DNA of 42,683 bases from Roseomonas xinghualingensis (GCF_025791835.1 NZ_JAOXLP010000030.1:1-42683), one strand, 5' to 3'; shown: positions 8,325 to 16,975, numbered from the stretch's first letter. Made by a program: numbers and translations. The notes: a model not told the origin generated them from the sequence alone.

Positions 8325-9560
8325 ATGACCATCGACCGCCGAACTCTCCTGGGTGGCGCCGCCGCCGTGCCCGTCCTCGGCGCGCTGCCCTGGCGCAGCG
8401 CCCGCGCGCAGGCGAATACGCTCAGGCTTGGCGTGCTGACCGACATGTCCGGCACTTACCGCGATGGAAGCGGACCGGGCTCTGTCGCCGCCGTGCGCCA
8501 GGCCGTGCAGGACAGCGGTGTCGCCGGCCGCGGGATCAATGTCGAGGTGCTGCAGGGCGACCACCAGAACAAGCCTGACGTCGCCTCCACCATTGCCCGC
8601 CAGTGGATCGACCGCGACGGCGTGGATGTGATCATTGATGTCGCTACCTCCTCCTGCGCCCTCGCCGTGCATGGCGTGGTGAAGGAGAAGAACCGGATCA
8701 TGCTGAACTCCACCGGAGCGACGGCGGATCTGACGGGCTCGGTCTGCAATCCGAACACCATCCACTGGACCTACGACACCTGGATGCTCGCCAACTCCAC
8801 CGGCGGTGCCATGGTGAAGGCGGGTGGCGACAGCTGGTTCTTCATCACGGCTGACTACGCCTTTGGCCATGCGTTGGAGCGCGACACCAGCGATGTGATC
8901 AAGAAGGCGGGCGGCCGCGTGATCGGCTCGGTGCGCCATCCCTTCCCGGGCACGACCGATTTCTCCTCCTTCCTGCTCCAGGCGCAGCAATCCCGCGCCA
9001 AGGTCGTCGGCCTCGCCAATGCCGGCGTGGACACCATCAACAGCGTGAAGCAGGCGGCGGAGTTTGGCCTGCCCCGGCGGCAGAAGCTGGCCGTGCTGCT
9101 GATGATCATCAGCGACGTCCACAGCCTCGGCCTGCAGACCGCCCAGGGGCTGGTGCTCAGCGAAACCTTCTACTGGGATCTGAACGACCGCACCCGTGCC
9201 TTCGCCAACAAGGTCAAGGGCGCGATGGGCGGCGCCATGCCGAGCATGTGGCAGGCGGGCTGCTACAGCGCGGCGCTGCACTACCTGAAGGCGGCGGCCG
9301 AGATGGGCGTGGCCCAGGCCAAGGCGAGCGGTGCCGAGACGGTGACGCGGATGAAGGCCATGCCGACCGATGACGATGTGTTCGGCCCCGGCTCCATCCG
9401 TGCGGACGGCCGGAAGATCCACCCGTCCTATCTTTTCGAGGTGAAGGCACCGGGCGAGAGCAAGGGTCCCTGGGACTACTACAAGCTCGTCCGCACCACC
9501 CCCGCGGAGGAGGCCTGGCGCCCGCTGAACGAGGGCGGCTGCTCTCTCGTCCGGACCTGA
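8325..9560 (+). CDS. Periplasmic substrate-binding protein of the branched-chain-type ABC importer
   Basis: A 411-residue protein starting at ATG 8325 behind AGGA. The N-terminus is a Tat-type signal peptide: DRRTLLG, a hydrophobic Ala/Val/Leu core, then an ARAQA cleavage region near residue 28. The mature protein opens LRLGVLTDMSGTYRDGSG, the type I periplasmic-binding fold of the LivJ/LivK/UrtA family. Two Rossmann-like lobes and conserved blocks such as WFFITADYAFGHALE and FPGTTDFSSFL place it in the alphaproteobacterial group whose ligands include amino acids, amides and aromatic acids. Ligand specificity cannot be read. It sits between the ATPase and permease genes of one operon and is flanked by two hairpins. 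Confidence 0.9.
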   Translation: MTIDRRTLLGGAAAVPVLGALPWRSARAQANTLRLGVLTDMSGTYRDGSGPGSVAAVRQAVQDSGVAGRGINVEVLQGDHQNKPDVASTIARQWIDRDGVDVIIDVATSSCALAVHGVVKEKNRIMLNSTGATADLTGSVCNPNTIHWTYDTWMLANSTGGAMVKAGGDSWFFITADYAFGHALERDTSDVIKKAGGRVIGSVRHPFPGTTDFSSFLLQAQQSRAKVVGLANAGVDTINSVKQAAEFGLPRRQKLAVLLMIISDVHSLGLQTAQGLVLSETFYWDLNDRTRAFANKVKGAMGGAMPSMWQAGCYSAALHYLKAAAEMGVAQAKASGAETVTRMKAMPTDDDVFGPGSIRADGRKIHPSYLFEVKAPGESKGPWDYYKLVRTTPAEEAWRPLNEGGCSLVRT

Positions 9561-9569
9561 TCAGCAACG

Positions 9570-9590
9570 CGGGGGGCCCCATGCCCCCCG
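9570..9590 (+). other. Intergenic hairpin between binding-protein gene and livH
   Basis: An 8-bp GC-only stem (9570-9577 with 9583-9590) with a five-base loop, nine bases after the binding-protein stop and without a following T run. In ABC operons such hairpins often protect the upstream message or reduce read-through, so the binding protein is made in excess of the permease. The structure is seen; its role here is inferred. Confidence 0.6.
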
Positions 9591-9610
9591 CCCATCACGG
9601 GTGACGCGCC

Positions 9611-10498
9611 TTGCTCGAGGAACTTCTCTTTCAGCTGGAGATGTCGGCGCCGCAGATCGTGCTGGGGCTGGTGAACGGCGCGTTCTACGCGTTGTTGTCG
9701 CTGGGTCTGGCGGTGATCTTCGGCATGCTGAATGTCATCAACTTCGCCCATGGCGCGCAGTTCATGATGGGCGCCTTCGTCGCCTGGATGCTGCTGAACT
9801 GGCTGGGCATCCCGTACTGGGGAGCGCTGGTGCTGTCGCCGCTGATTGTGGGTGCATTCGGGGTTGTTCTCGAACGCACCATGATCTCGCGCCTTTACAA
9901 GCTGGATCATCTCTACGGGTTGCTGCTGACCTTCGGCCTGGCGCTGATCATCGAAGGGGTGTTCCGCAACCAGTTCGGCTCCTCGGGCCTGCCCTATTCG
10001 CCGCCTGCGGCGCTGACCGGCGCACCGATCGATCTCGGCTTCATGATGCTGCCGAAATACCGCGTCTGGGTCGTCGTCGCCGCCATGGTGATCTGCCTCG
10101 CCACCTGGCTGGTGATCGAGAAGACCCGGCTCGGCGCCTATCTGCGCGCCGCCACCGAGAATGCCCCCCTGGTGCAGGCCTTCGGCGTCAACGTCCCGCG
10201 CATGATCACCCTGACCTATGCCGCCGGCGTCGCGCTGGCCGCGCTGGCCGGGGTGCTGGCGGCCCCGATCTACTCCGTGAACCCGGGCATGGGGTCGAGC
10301 TTCATCATCACCGTCTTCGCGGTGGTGGTGATTGGCGGCATGGGCTCCATTCTCGGATCGGTGATCACCGGCTTCGGGCTCGGCCTGGTCGAGGGGCTGA
10401 CCAAGGTCGTCTACCCCGAGGCCTCGGCCACCGTCATCTTCGTCATCATGGCGATCGTGCTGCTTGCACGCCCCGCCGGCCTGTTCGGGAGGGCCTGA
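9611..10498 (+). CDS. livH: Branched-chain amino acid ABC transporter permease
   Basis: A 295-residue membrane protein. TTG 9611 is taken as the start; ATG 9641 is an alternative that keeps the conserved MSAPQIVLGLVNGAFYALLSLGL opening. About eight hydrophobic segments and the signature GGMGSILGS near residue 240 are those of the LivH family. It forms the membrane pore with the next gene product. It follows the binding-protein gene after a 50-base gap that contains a hairpin. Confidence 0.9.
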   Translation: MLEELLFQLEMSAPQIVLGLVNGAFYALLSLGLAVIFGMLNVINFAHGAQFMMGAFVAWMLLNWLGIPYWGALVLSPLIVGAFGVVLERTMISRLYKLDHLYGLLLTFGLALIIEGVFRNQFGSSGLPYSPPAALTGAPIDLGFMMLPKYRVWVVVAAMVICLATWLVIEKTRLGAYLRAATENAPLVQAFGVNVPRMITLTYAAGVALAALAGVLAAPIYSVNPGMGSSFIITVFAVVVIGGMGSILGSVITGFGLGLVEGLTKVVYPEASATVIFVIMAIVLLARPAGLFGRA

Positions 10499-10502
10499 CA
10501 CC

Positions 10503-11498
10503 ATGGCTTCCGCCACCACCGCCCCGCCCGGCACCCCCGCCCTGCCGCCGGTCGCCGCCCAGAGCTTCCTCGGCTTCACCCGCGCCCAGGCCATCGCCCT
10601 GCTGCTGATGATCGCCGCGCTGATCGTCTGCCCCTTCTTCCTCTACCCGCAGTTCCTGATGAAGCTGCTTTGCTTCGCCCTCTTCGCCTGCGCCTTCAAC
10701 CTGCTGATCGGCTATGTCGGCCTGCTTTCCTTCGGCCATGCCGCCTATTTCGGCATGGGCAGCTATGTCGCCGCCCATGCGGCCAAGGTCTGGGGGCTCA
10801 CCCCCGAGCTCGCCATCCTGCTCGGCGGCGCCAGCGGTGCCGTCCTCGGCCTCGCCTTCGGCTGGATCGCCATCCGCCGCCAGGGCATCTACTTCGCCAT
10901 GATCACCCTGGCCCTTGCCCAGATGGTCTATTTCTTCTGCCTCCAGGCGCCCTTCACCCATGGGGAGGATGGCATCCAGGCCATCCCCCGGGGCCATCTC
11001 CTCGGCCTGATCGACCTGCGCGCCGATATGAGCCTCTACTGGTTCATCGCGGGCCTCTTCCTCGCCGGCTTCCTGCTGATCCACCGCATCATCCACTCGC
11101 CCTTCGGCCAGGTGCTGACCGCCATCCGCGAGAACGAGCCGCGCGCCACCTCGCTCGGCTACCGCACCGATGACTACAAGCTCGTCGCCTTCGTCCTCTC
11201 CGCGGGCATCGCGGGCATCGCGGGGGGCGCCAAGTCCATCGTCGTCGGCATCGCTACCCTTACCGATGTCCACTGGACCATGTCCGGGGAGGTCGTGCTG
11301 ATGAGCCTGCTCGGCGGCCTTGGCACCCTTTTCGGGCCTGTCCTCGGCGCCGCCACCATCGTCTCCATGCAGACCTACCTTGCCCCGTTCGGCGCATGGG
11401 TCACGGTGATCCAGGGGTGCATCTTTGTCCTCTGCGTCCTCGCCTTCCGCGCCGGGATCGTCGGCGAAATCGGGCGCATGCTCCGGGTGAGGCTGTAG
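10503..11498 (+). CDS. livM: Branched-chain amino acid ABC transporter permease
   Basis: A 331-residue membrane protein starting at ATG 10503, four bases after livH stops. The conserved LivM blocks are clear: NLLIGYVGLLSFGHAAYFG near residue 65, the cytoplasmic coupling-loop region AIRENEPRATSLGY near 210, and MSLLGGLGTLFGPVLGA near 265. It is the second permease subunit and the last gene of the five-gene transporter operon. A longer frame open from 10464 overlaps livH and is not needed to explain the domain. Confidence 0.9.
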   Translation: MASATTAPPGTPALPPVAAQSFLGFTRAQAIALLLMIAALIVCPFFLYPQFLMKLLCFALFACAFNLLIGYVGLLSFGHAAYFGMGSYVAAHAAKVWGLTPELAILLGGASGAVLGLAFGWIAIRRQGIYFAMITLALAQMVYFFCLQAPFTHGEDGIQAIPRGHLLGLIDLRADMSLYWFIAGLFLAGFLLIHRIIHSPFGQVLTAIRENEPRATSLGYRTDDYKLVAFVLSAGIAGIAGGAKSIVVGIATLTDVHWTMSGEVVLMSLLGGLGTLFGPVLGAATIVSMQTYLAPFGAWVTVIQGCIFVLCVLAFRAGIVGEIGRMLRVRL

Positions 11499-11550
11499 CT
11501 CTCGCGGGGAGCTTGAAGCGGGGGCATCGCGGGCCGATCTTCGGCAGGCC

Positions 11551-11673
11551 ATGAATCCTGCTTCCGTCCCCACACCCGCCCGGCGCCTGGCGGGCCTTGC
11601 GCTCCTCGCCGCCGGCGTCGGCTTTACGGGGATGCTCAGCTTCATCCATGTGCTGGTGGAGTTGTTCGGTTGA
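11551..11673 (+). CDS. Membrane microprotein coupled to the XpaC/TelA genes
   Basis: A 40-residue ORF from ATG 11551 to TGA 11671-11673. After a short polar start with basic residues (PARR), one hydrophobic segment (LAGLALLAAGVGFTGMLSFIHVLVELF) covers most of the protein. Its stop overlaps the TTG start of the next gene in the four bases TTGA (11670-11673), the same coupling style used between the next two genes (GTGA, 12410-12413). The ribosome site is weak. No family is recognised. The coupling and the clean membrane segment are the reasons for calling it; it could work with the XpaC-like membrane protein. Confidence 0.55.
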   Translation: MNPASVPTPARRLAGLALLAAGVGFTGMLSFIHVLVELFG

Positions 11674-12413
11674 AGGCGCCGCGCAGCCCCTACCGGGGGT
11701 TCGATAAGCTTCCCGGCTGGTGGACAAGCCTTCGCGGCCTTCCCATCGGGTTTTTCGCGCTGCCCTTCGTGCCAACCTTCTTCTTCGCCCTGGCGGGCGG
11801 GAATGGGAGGCTGATCGGCGGCTGCATCGCGGGGCTGGCGGGTGTTGGCCTGGCGATGGTCCGCCTTGCCCGTGCCCGGCACGGCGATGCGCGGCAGGCG
11901 GCGGCGATGTTGGGGGTGGGGATCGGGTTGGCGGCCGGATTTGCCGGTGGCACGGGGCCGATCGGCGCCGTGGTGCTTGGTCTCATGGCGTGGGGCGGCG
12001 CCCGGCTGCTCTATGAGGGCGTGACGGAAGCCGCGCCGCCACCCCCGCCACGCCCCGCGCCGCCGGATGGGCTGGACCCCCTGCGCGCCCGCATCAGGGC
12101 CCTGCAGGAGGGAGATCCGCGGCTGTTGCCGCCGGCGAATGCCATGCGCGGGTTGCTGGACGAGTTGTCGGTGCGTCCGGACGCGGCCGGGCAGGCGCGC
12201 CGGGTGCTGGTGGTGGGGGTGGACGGGCTGGAACGCATCGCTGCGCGGCTCGCCCAGGGAGCCCGGCCACCGGAGACGCTGCCGGTTCTGCTGGGCGACC
12301 TGACGAGGGCTGCCCGGCAGTCTGCGGATGATCTCCGCTCCGCGGAGACCGAGGCGCTGGAGATCCAGGTGAAAGTTCTGCAGGACCGCCTGCACCAGGA
12401 GGGCATTGCGTGA
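11670..12413 (+). CDS. XpaC-like membrane protein (partner of TelA)
   Basis: A 247-residue protein starting at TTG 11670. The N-terminal half has several hydrophobic segments (about 25-42, 46-62, 78-112). A Pro-rich linker (PPPPPRPAPP, about 121-130) follows, then a helical cytoplasmic domain with the pattern of the 5-bromo-4-chloroindolyl phosphate hydrolysis (XpaC) family. Genes of this family usually sit directly before telA, as here. The overlap with the next gene (GTG inside the stop) shows coupled expression. The biochemical role of the family is not established; it is associated with cell-envelope stress and toxic-anion tolerance. Confidence 0.7.
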   Translation: MKAPRSPYRGFDKLPGWWTSLRGLPIGFFALPFVPTFFFALAGGNGRLIGGCIAGLAGVGLAMVRLARARHGDARQAAAMLGVGIGLAAGFAGGTGPIGAVVLGLMAWGGARLLYEGVTEAAPPPPPRPAPPDGLDPLRARIRALQEGDPRLLPPANAMRGLLDELSVRPDAAGQARRVLVVGVDGLERIAARLAQGARPPETLPVLLGDLTRAARQSADDLRSAETEALEIQVKVLQDRLHQEGIA

Positions 12414-13474
12414 GCGAGGATATGCTGCAACCCGCGCCGGAGCGCGTGACCGAACTCGCCGACCGGATCGACCTGAACGATCCCGTCAGCATCACGCGCT
12501 TCGGGCAGGAGGCCCAAGGCCGTGCCGCAGCGGCCGCCGATGCCATGCTCGGCTCCGCCCGCAGCGACGCGGTGGGGGAGGCGGGTGAATCCCTCTCCAA
12601 GTTACTCTCCACCCTGCGCGGCTTCGATGTGACGAAGCTGGATGAGAAGCCCGGCTTCTTCGCGCGGATATTCACCAAGGCCGGTGCCGAGACCACGGCC
12701 ATCCTTCAGCGCTATGAGAGCGTGCGGGGACAGGTGGAGTCGATCGGCGACAAGCTGGAGACGCACCGCACGCGGCTGATGGAGGATGTGGAGCGGCTGG
12801 AGCGCCTCTATGAGGCGACGCTCAGCTGGTTCCATTCCCTGGCCGACCATGTGGCGGCGGGCGAGGCCGTGCTGGCCCGCACCGACGCCGAGGCCATTCC
12901 GGCGGCCGAGCGCGCTGCGCAGGACCCCTCCGATCCGCTGGCGCCGCAGCGCCTGCGTGACCTGCGCGCCGCGCGGGAGGACTTGGACCGGCGCGTGCAC
13001 GACCTGCGGCTGACGCGGCAGGTGGCGATGCAGGCGCTGCCCTCGATCCGGCTGATCCAGGAGAACGACAAGGCGCTGGCCGGGCGGATCTATTCCGTGC
13101 TGGCCAATACCGTCCCGCTCTGGCGCACCCAGCTGGCCCAGGCGCTGGCCCTGCAGCGCATGCGCGAGGCCGGGCAGGCGGTGCGCGCCGCGACCGACCT
13201 GACCAATGAGCTGCTGACGGCCAATGCCGAAGGGCTGCGCCGCGCCAATGTAGAGGTGCGGACGGAGATCGAGCGCGGCGTGGTCGATCTGGAGGCCGTG
13301 CAGAAGGCGAATGTCGCGCTGGTTTCGACCATCGAGGATTCGCTGCGCATCGCGCAGGAAGGCCGGGAGCGGCGGGTGGCCGCCACCAAGGCGCTGGGCG
13401 AGGCGGAGGCGGAGATCAGGCGCGCGCTGATCGCGGCCCGGGCTCCGGCCTCAACCCCGGCCAAGAAGCACTAA
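12410..13474 (+). CDS. TelA-family protein (toxic anion resistance type)
   Basis: A 354-residue protein starting at GTG 12410. It is almost entirely helical and charged, with no membrane segment. Family blocks are visible: an ITRFGQEAQ opening near 27-35, a DVERLERLYE region near 125-134, LPSIRLIQENDKAL near 210-223, and the conserved centre TNELLTANAEGLR near 265-277. TelA proteins are cytoplasmic, were first named for tellurite resistance, and are often encoded with XpaC-like membrane proteins. The C-terminus is Lys/Ala/Pro-rich. Its TAA stop overlaps the stop of the convergent hydrolase gene. Confidence 0.8.
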   Translation: MSEDMLQPAPERVTELADRIDLNDPVSITRFGQEAQGRAAAAADAMLGSARSDAVGEAGESLSKLLSTLRGFDVTKLDEKPGFFARIFTKAGAETTAILQRYESVRGQVESIGDKLETHRTRLMEDVERLERLYEATLSWFHSLADHVAAGEAVLARTDAEAIPAAERAAQDPSDPLAPQRLRDLRAAREDLDRRVHDLRLTRQVAMQALPSIRLIQENDKALAGRIYSVLANTVPLWRTQLAQALALQRMREAGQAVRAATDLTNELLTANAEGLRRANVEVRTEIERGVVDLEAVQKANVALVSTIEDSLRIAQEGRERRVAATKALGEAEAEIRRALIAARAPASTPAKKH

Positions 13475-14412
13475 GCCGGGGGCACGGCGCCCACCTGCTC
13501 GACGATCCGGCGGTAATGCTCCGGCCGGCGGTGGGCGGCGAAGTTGAACATCTTCTCCTTGCCCTGGCGGCAGAGGTCGAGGTCGCAATCGGCAACCAGC
13601 ACCTCGTCGCCCAGGGTCTTCGCCTGCGCTACGATCACCCCGTTCGGATTGACGATGACGGAGCCGCCGATCAGGCCGGAGCCGTCCTCATTCCCGGCCT
13701 TGGCCACGCTGACGGCCCAGGTGGCGTTCATATAGGCGTTGGACTGGGCCGCGAGCGTCGAGTGGAAGGTCCGCAACTCCTCGTTCTCGGTGCTGCCGCC
13801 ATTCGGATCATAGGCGGCGGAGTTGTAGCCCATCAGCATCAGCTCCACGCCCTGTAGCCCATAGACACGCCAAGCCTCGGGCCAGCGGCGATCGTTGCAG
13901 ACGAGCATGCCCATCACCAGCGCACCCCATCCGTCCGGGCCCCTGAAGGCAGGGAAGCCGAGATCGCCATATTCGAAATATCGCTTCTCCAGCTGCTGGA
14001 AGCGGTCGCCCGCGCGTGGCTCGACCGAACCGGGAAGATGAACCTTGCGGTACTTGCCGAGGATGGCGCCATCCGGTCCCGTGGTGATGGCGCTGTTGAA
14101 GCGCTTCCCATCCTCGGTGCGCTCGGCATAGCCGACATAGAAGCCGACCCCGAGCGAGCGCGCCCGGTCGAAGAGGGGCTGCACCTGTGGGTTGGGCATC
14201 GACGTTTCGTAATAGGCGTCCAGCTCCGCGCCATCGAGCAGCCAGCGGGGGAAGAAGGTGGTGAAGGCGAGTTCGGGGAAGACGACCAGCTTCGCACCCT
14301 GGCCCGCCGCCTGTTCGAGCAGCGCGATCATCCTGGCGAGGATGGCCTCGCGGCTGTCGGTGCGCTGGTTGGGGCCCATCTGGGCTGCGGCGAGACGAAG
14401 GATGCGGGGCAT
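13471..14412 (-). CDS. N-carbamoyl-D-amino-acid hydrolase-like nitrilase
   Basis: A 313-residue protein on the minus strand from ATG 14412 (MPRILRLAAAQMGP); longer starts up to 14526 lack family similarity. The nitrilase triad is complete: Glu47 in VFPELAFTTFFPRW, Lys123 in GKYRKVHLPG and Cys172 in VCNDRRWPEAWR. These blocks closely resemble N-carbamoyl-D-amino acid amidohydrolase of Agrobacterium, which converts N-carbamoyl-D-amino acids to D-amino acid, CO2 and ammonia; length also fits (about 304-313). It lies 113 bases downstream of a TRAP-type binding-protein gene on the same strand. Another carbamoyl or amide substrate is possible. Its stop overlaps the convergent telA stop (13471-13474). 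Confidence 0.82.
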   Translation of the reverse strand: MPRILRLAAAQMGPNQRTDSREAILARMIALLEQAAGQGAKLVVFPELAFTTFFPRWLLDGAELDAYYETSMPNPQVQPLFDRARSLGVGFYVGYAERTEDGKRFNSAITTGPDGAILGKYRKVHLPGSVEPRAGDRFQQLEKRYFEYGDLGFPAFRGPDGWGALVMGMLVCNDRRWPEAWRVYGLQGVELMLMGYNSAAYDPNGGSTENEELRTFHSTLAAQSNAYMNATWAVSVAKAGNEDGSGLIGGSVIVNPNGVIVAQAKTLGDEVLVADCDLDLCRQGKEKMFNFAAHRRPEHYRRIVEQVGAVPPA

Positions 14413-14525
14413 GGCGGATATGTCCTGACGCGGGTCGGCAAGGGAGCCGGTGGGATTCATGCCGCAAAGGGAACCCGCCGGTCGAGAGCCGGCCAGGGGC
14501 AGGCCGGTGGCCTGCCCCTGAGCCA

Positions 14526-15629
14526 TCAGCGCCGGGCGGTGGCCTGGGCGACGTAGTTGTCGAAGGACAGCTCCGCCACGCGGTGCCAGATCCGCATGTC
14601 GTCCCGGTGCTTGGACCAGCTCTCGTGGATCCTCGCGAAGTCCGGGTTCTTCGCTACCAGCTCCTTCTCGATGTCGAGAGAGACACGCAGGCAGTTGTCG
14701 AGCATGTCGCGGGAGAAGGGGCGGAGCTGCGCGCCCTGGGCGACGAGGCGGCGCAGGCTGTCCGGGTTACGAATGTCGTAGCGCGCGACCATCCAATGGG
14801 TCGCCTCCGCGCAGGCCGTGCGGATGGCGGCCTGGTAGGACTTGGGCAACTCGTTCCATTGGTCGAGGTTCACGTAGAAATAGGTGGAAGCCGCGCCCTC
14901 CCACCAGGCGGGGTAGTGGTAGAAAGGCGCGACGCGCACGAAGCCGAGCTTCTCGTCATCATAGGGGCCAAGCCATTCGGCGGCGTCGATCGTGCCGCGT
15001 TCCAGCGAGGCATAGATGTCGCCTCCGCCGATCTGTTGCGGCACGCCGCCGAGGCGCGAAAGCACCTCGCCCGCCAACCCGCCAAGGCGCATCTTCAGCC
15101 CCTTCAGGTCCGTGGCGGGGCCGAGAGCCTTGCGGAACCAGCCACCCATCTGTGCGCCGGTCGCGCCCAGTGGCATGCCGTAGACGTTGAACTTGCGGTG
15201 CAACTCATTCATCAGCTCGATGCCGTCGCCCTGATACATCCAGGCATTCTGCTGGCGGGTGTTCAGGCCGAAGGGCAGGCCCGTGGCGAAGGCGAAGGCC
15301 TCGTTCTTGCCGGTGTAGAAGAAGCTGGTGGTGTGGGCGCATTCCACGCTGCCGGACTGCACCGCATCCAGCGCCTGCAGCGGCGGCGCGATCTCTCCGG
15401 CAGAGAAGACGCGGATCTGGAAGCGATCGTCCGTCAGCTCCGCCACCGCCTTCGCGAAGACTTCGCCGGCGCCATAGATGGCGTCCAGCGAGCGCGGATA
15501 GGAGGAGGTGAGGCGCCAGCGCAGGGGCGGCTGCGCCGTCTGCGCAATGGCAGGTGCGGCAAGACCCGCGGCTCCGGCGGCAAGCGTCGCGGCTTGCCCG
15601 GCCCGGCCCAGAAGGGCGCGGCGTTCCAT
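14526..15629 (-). CDS. TRAP transporter solute-binding protein (DctP family)
   Basis: A 367-residue protein from ATG 15629 with GGAGG upstream. The signal peptide begins MERRALLGRAG, has an Ala-rich core and ends near AIAQ (about residue 28); the twin Arg suggests Tat export. The mature part carries the DctP pattern: RWRLTSSYP at the start, a FYYTGK-like segment, LKGLKMRLGG before the hinge, and GTIDAAEWLGPYDD in the ligand region, as in the group that binds 2-oxo or aromatic acids. No DctQ or DctM membrane genes are nearby, so it depends on a permease elsewhere. It lies upstream of the carbamoylase-like gene, possibly as one transcript. Confidence 0.85.
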   Translation of the reverse strand: MERRALLGRAGQAATLAAGAAGLAAPAIAQTAQPPLRWRLTSSYPRSLDAIYGAGEVFAKAVAELTDDRFQIRVFSAGEIAPPLQALDAVQSGSVECAHTTSFFYTGKNEAFAFATGLPFGLNTRQQNAWMYQGDGIELMNELHRKFNVYGMPLGATGAQMGGWFRKALGPATDLKGLKMRLGGLAGEVLSRLGGVPQQIGGGDIYASLERGTIDAAEWLGPYDDEKLGFVRVAPFYHYPAWWEGAASTYFYVNLDQWNELPKSYQAAIRTACAEATHWMVARYDIRNPDSLRRLVAQGAQLRPFSRDMLDNCLRVSLDIEKELVAKNPDFARIHESWSKHRDDMRIWHRVAELSFDNYVAQATARR

Positions 15630-15754
15630 GGCTTTTTCCTCCGTTGATCTCTCGGCCACTACCGCCATAGCGGGGGCAAGGCCAGCGCCGTGTGCTTGAC
15701 CTGCCTTCGCCATGGGTGTGCCATCCTCGCATAAGGAACAGGAGGACGGACCGA

Positions 15755-16819
15755 ATGCGCGCCTGGGCAGTGGTAGAGACAGGGAAGCCCTTGCAGGCCC
15801 TCGACTGGCCAACGCCGGAGCCTCAGGGCACCGAGGTGCTGGTCGAGGTGACGCATTGCGGCGTCTGCCATTCCGACCTTCATATCTGGGAGGGTGGCTA
15901 CGACCTCGGCAGCCGCGGGCGGCTTTCCATGCAGGATCGAGGCATGTCGCTGCCGCTGGCCATGGGGCATGAGATCGTGGGCCGCGTCGCCGCCATGGGG
16001 CCGGAGGCCGAGGGCGTCGCGGCCGGGGAGATGAAGGTGGTCTTCCCCTGGATCGGCTGTGGGCGCTGCGAGCGCTGCTCCGCCGGTGAGGACAACATGT
16101 GCGCGAATGCGGCGCGCACCATCGGCATCTATCGGCACGGCGGCTATGCGACGCATGTGCTGGTGCCCGATGCGCGCTACCTCGTGCCGCTGGATGGCCT
16201 GCGCCCCGAGATCGCCGCGACCTATGCCTGCTCCGGCATCACCGTGCATTCCGCGATCAAGAAGCTTGGCGATATCTCGCCGGACGAGCCGGTGGTGATC
16301 ATGGGTGCGGGCGGGCTTGGCCTGAATGCCATCCATATGCTGAAGGCGCTCGGCCACAAGCGGATCGTCTCGGTCGATCTCTCGGCGGAGAAGCTGGAGG
16401 CGGCCAGGACGGCGGGCGCCACGGAGACGGTGCTGGCGCAGGGCGAGGGGGTGAGCGCGGCCATCGTGGAGGCCTGCGGCGGCCCCGTCATGGCGGTGAT
16501 CGACCTGGTGAATGGCAGTTCCACCGCCCGCTTCGCCTTCGATGCGCTCGGCAAGGGAGGCAAGCTGATTCAGGTCGGGCTGTTCGGCGGCGAGCTGACG
16601 GTGCCGCTGCCGATCATGGCCATCCGGGCCCTGACGGTGCAGGGCTCTTATGTCGGCTCGCTGAACGACCTGAAGGCGGTGATGGAGCTGGCCAAGTCTG
16701 GGAAGCTGGCGCCGCTGCCTGTCACCACCGAACCCATGCCCGAGGCCAATGCCGTGCTGCAGCGGCTGCGGGACGGCAAGGTGACCGGCCGCGTGGTGCT
16801 GCGGGCCGAGGCCGCCTGA
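15755..16819 (+). CDS. Zinc-dependent alcohol dehydrogenase (MDR superfamily)
   Basis: A 354-residue protein from ATG 15755 with AGGAGG about ten bases upstream. The GroES-like domain has the catalytic-zinc pattern CGVCHSD (Cys38) and GHE (His72, Glu73), and structural-zinc cysteines in GCGRCERC (102, 105, 108) with Cys116 following. The nucleotide-binding fold has GAGGLG near residue 186. It should oxidise an alcohol or reduce an aldehyde with NAD(P). It is divergent from the TRAP binding-protein gene with a 125-base shared control region, which suggests but does not prove a common role. Confidence 0.88.
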   Translation: MRAWAVVETGKPLQALDWPTPEPQGTEVLVEVTHCGVCHSDLHIWEGGYDLGSRGRLSMQDRGMSLPLAMGHEIVGRVAAMGPEAEGVAAGEMKVVFPWIGCGRCERCSAGEDNMCANAARTIGIYRHGGYATHVLVPDARYLVPLDGLRPEIAATYACSGITVHSAIKKLGDISPDEPVVIMGAGGLGLNAIHMLKALGHKRIVSVDLSAEKLEAARTAGATETVLAQGEGVSAAIVEACGGPVMAVIDLVNGSSTARFAFDALGKGGKLIQVGLFGGELTVPLPIMAIRALTVQGSYVGSLNDLKAVMELAKSGKLAPLPVTTEPMPEANAVLQRLRDGKVTGRVVLRAEAA

Positions 16820-16899
16820 TGGGCGGGCAGGGGCCTCACCGGCTCCTGCCGTCAACGCACCTCCGTGGGGCACCGCGCCGATGGCGGATGGAACGCACG

Positions 16900-16928
16900 A
16901 AAACCGCGCAAGGCATAGCCTTGCGCGG
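16900..16928 (-). terminator. Rho-independent terminator of rpmG (minus strand)
   Basis: A perfect 11-bp stem (16904-16914 with 16918-16928) with a three-base loop. On the minus strand it is followed by TTTT (16903-16900), and it lies 47 bases beyond the rpmG stop. The symmetrical stem may also slow transcription coming from the dehydrogenase gene on the plus strand. Confidence 0.85.
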
Positions 16929-16975
16929 CGGCTCTGTGGGAACCGGTGCGGGGCGGGCGGTGGCCCGCCCGCGGA

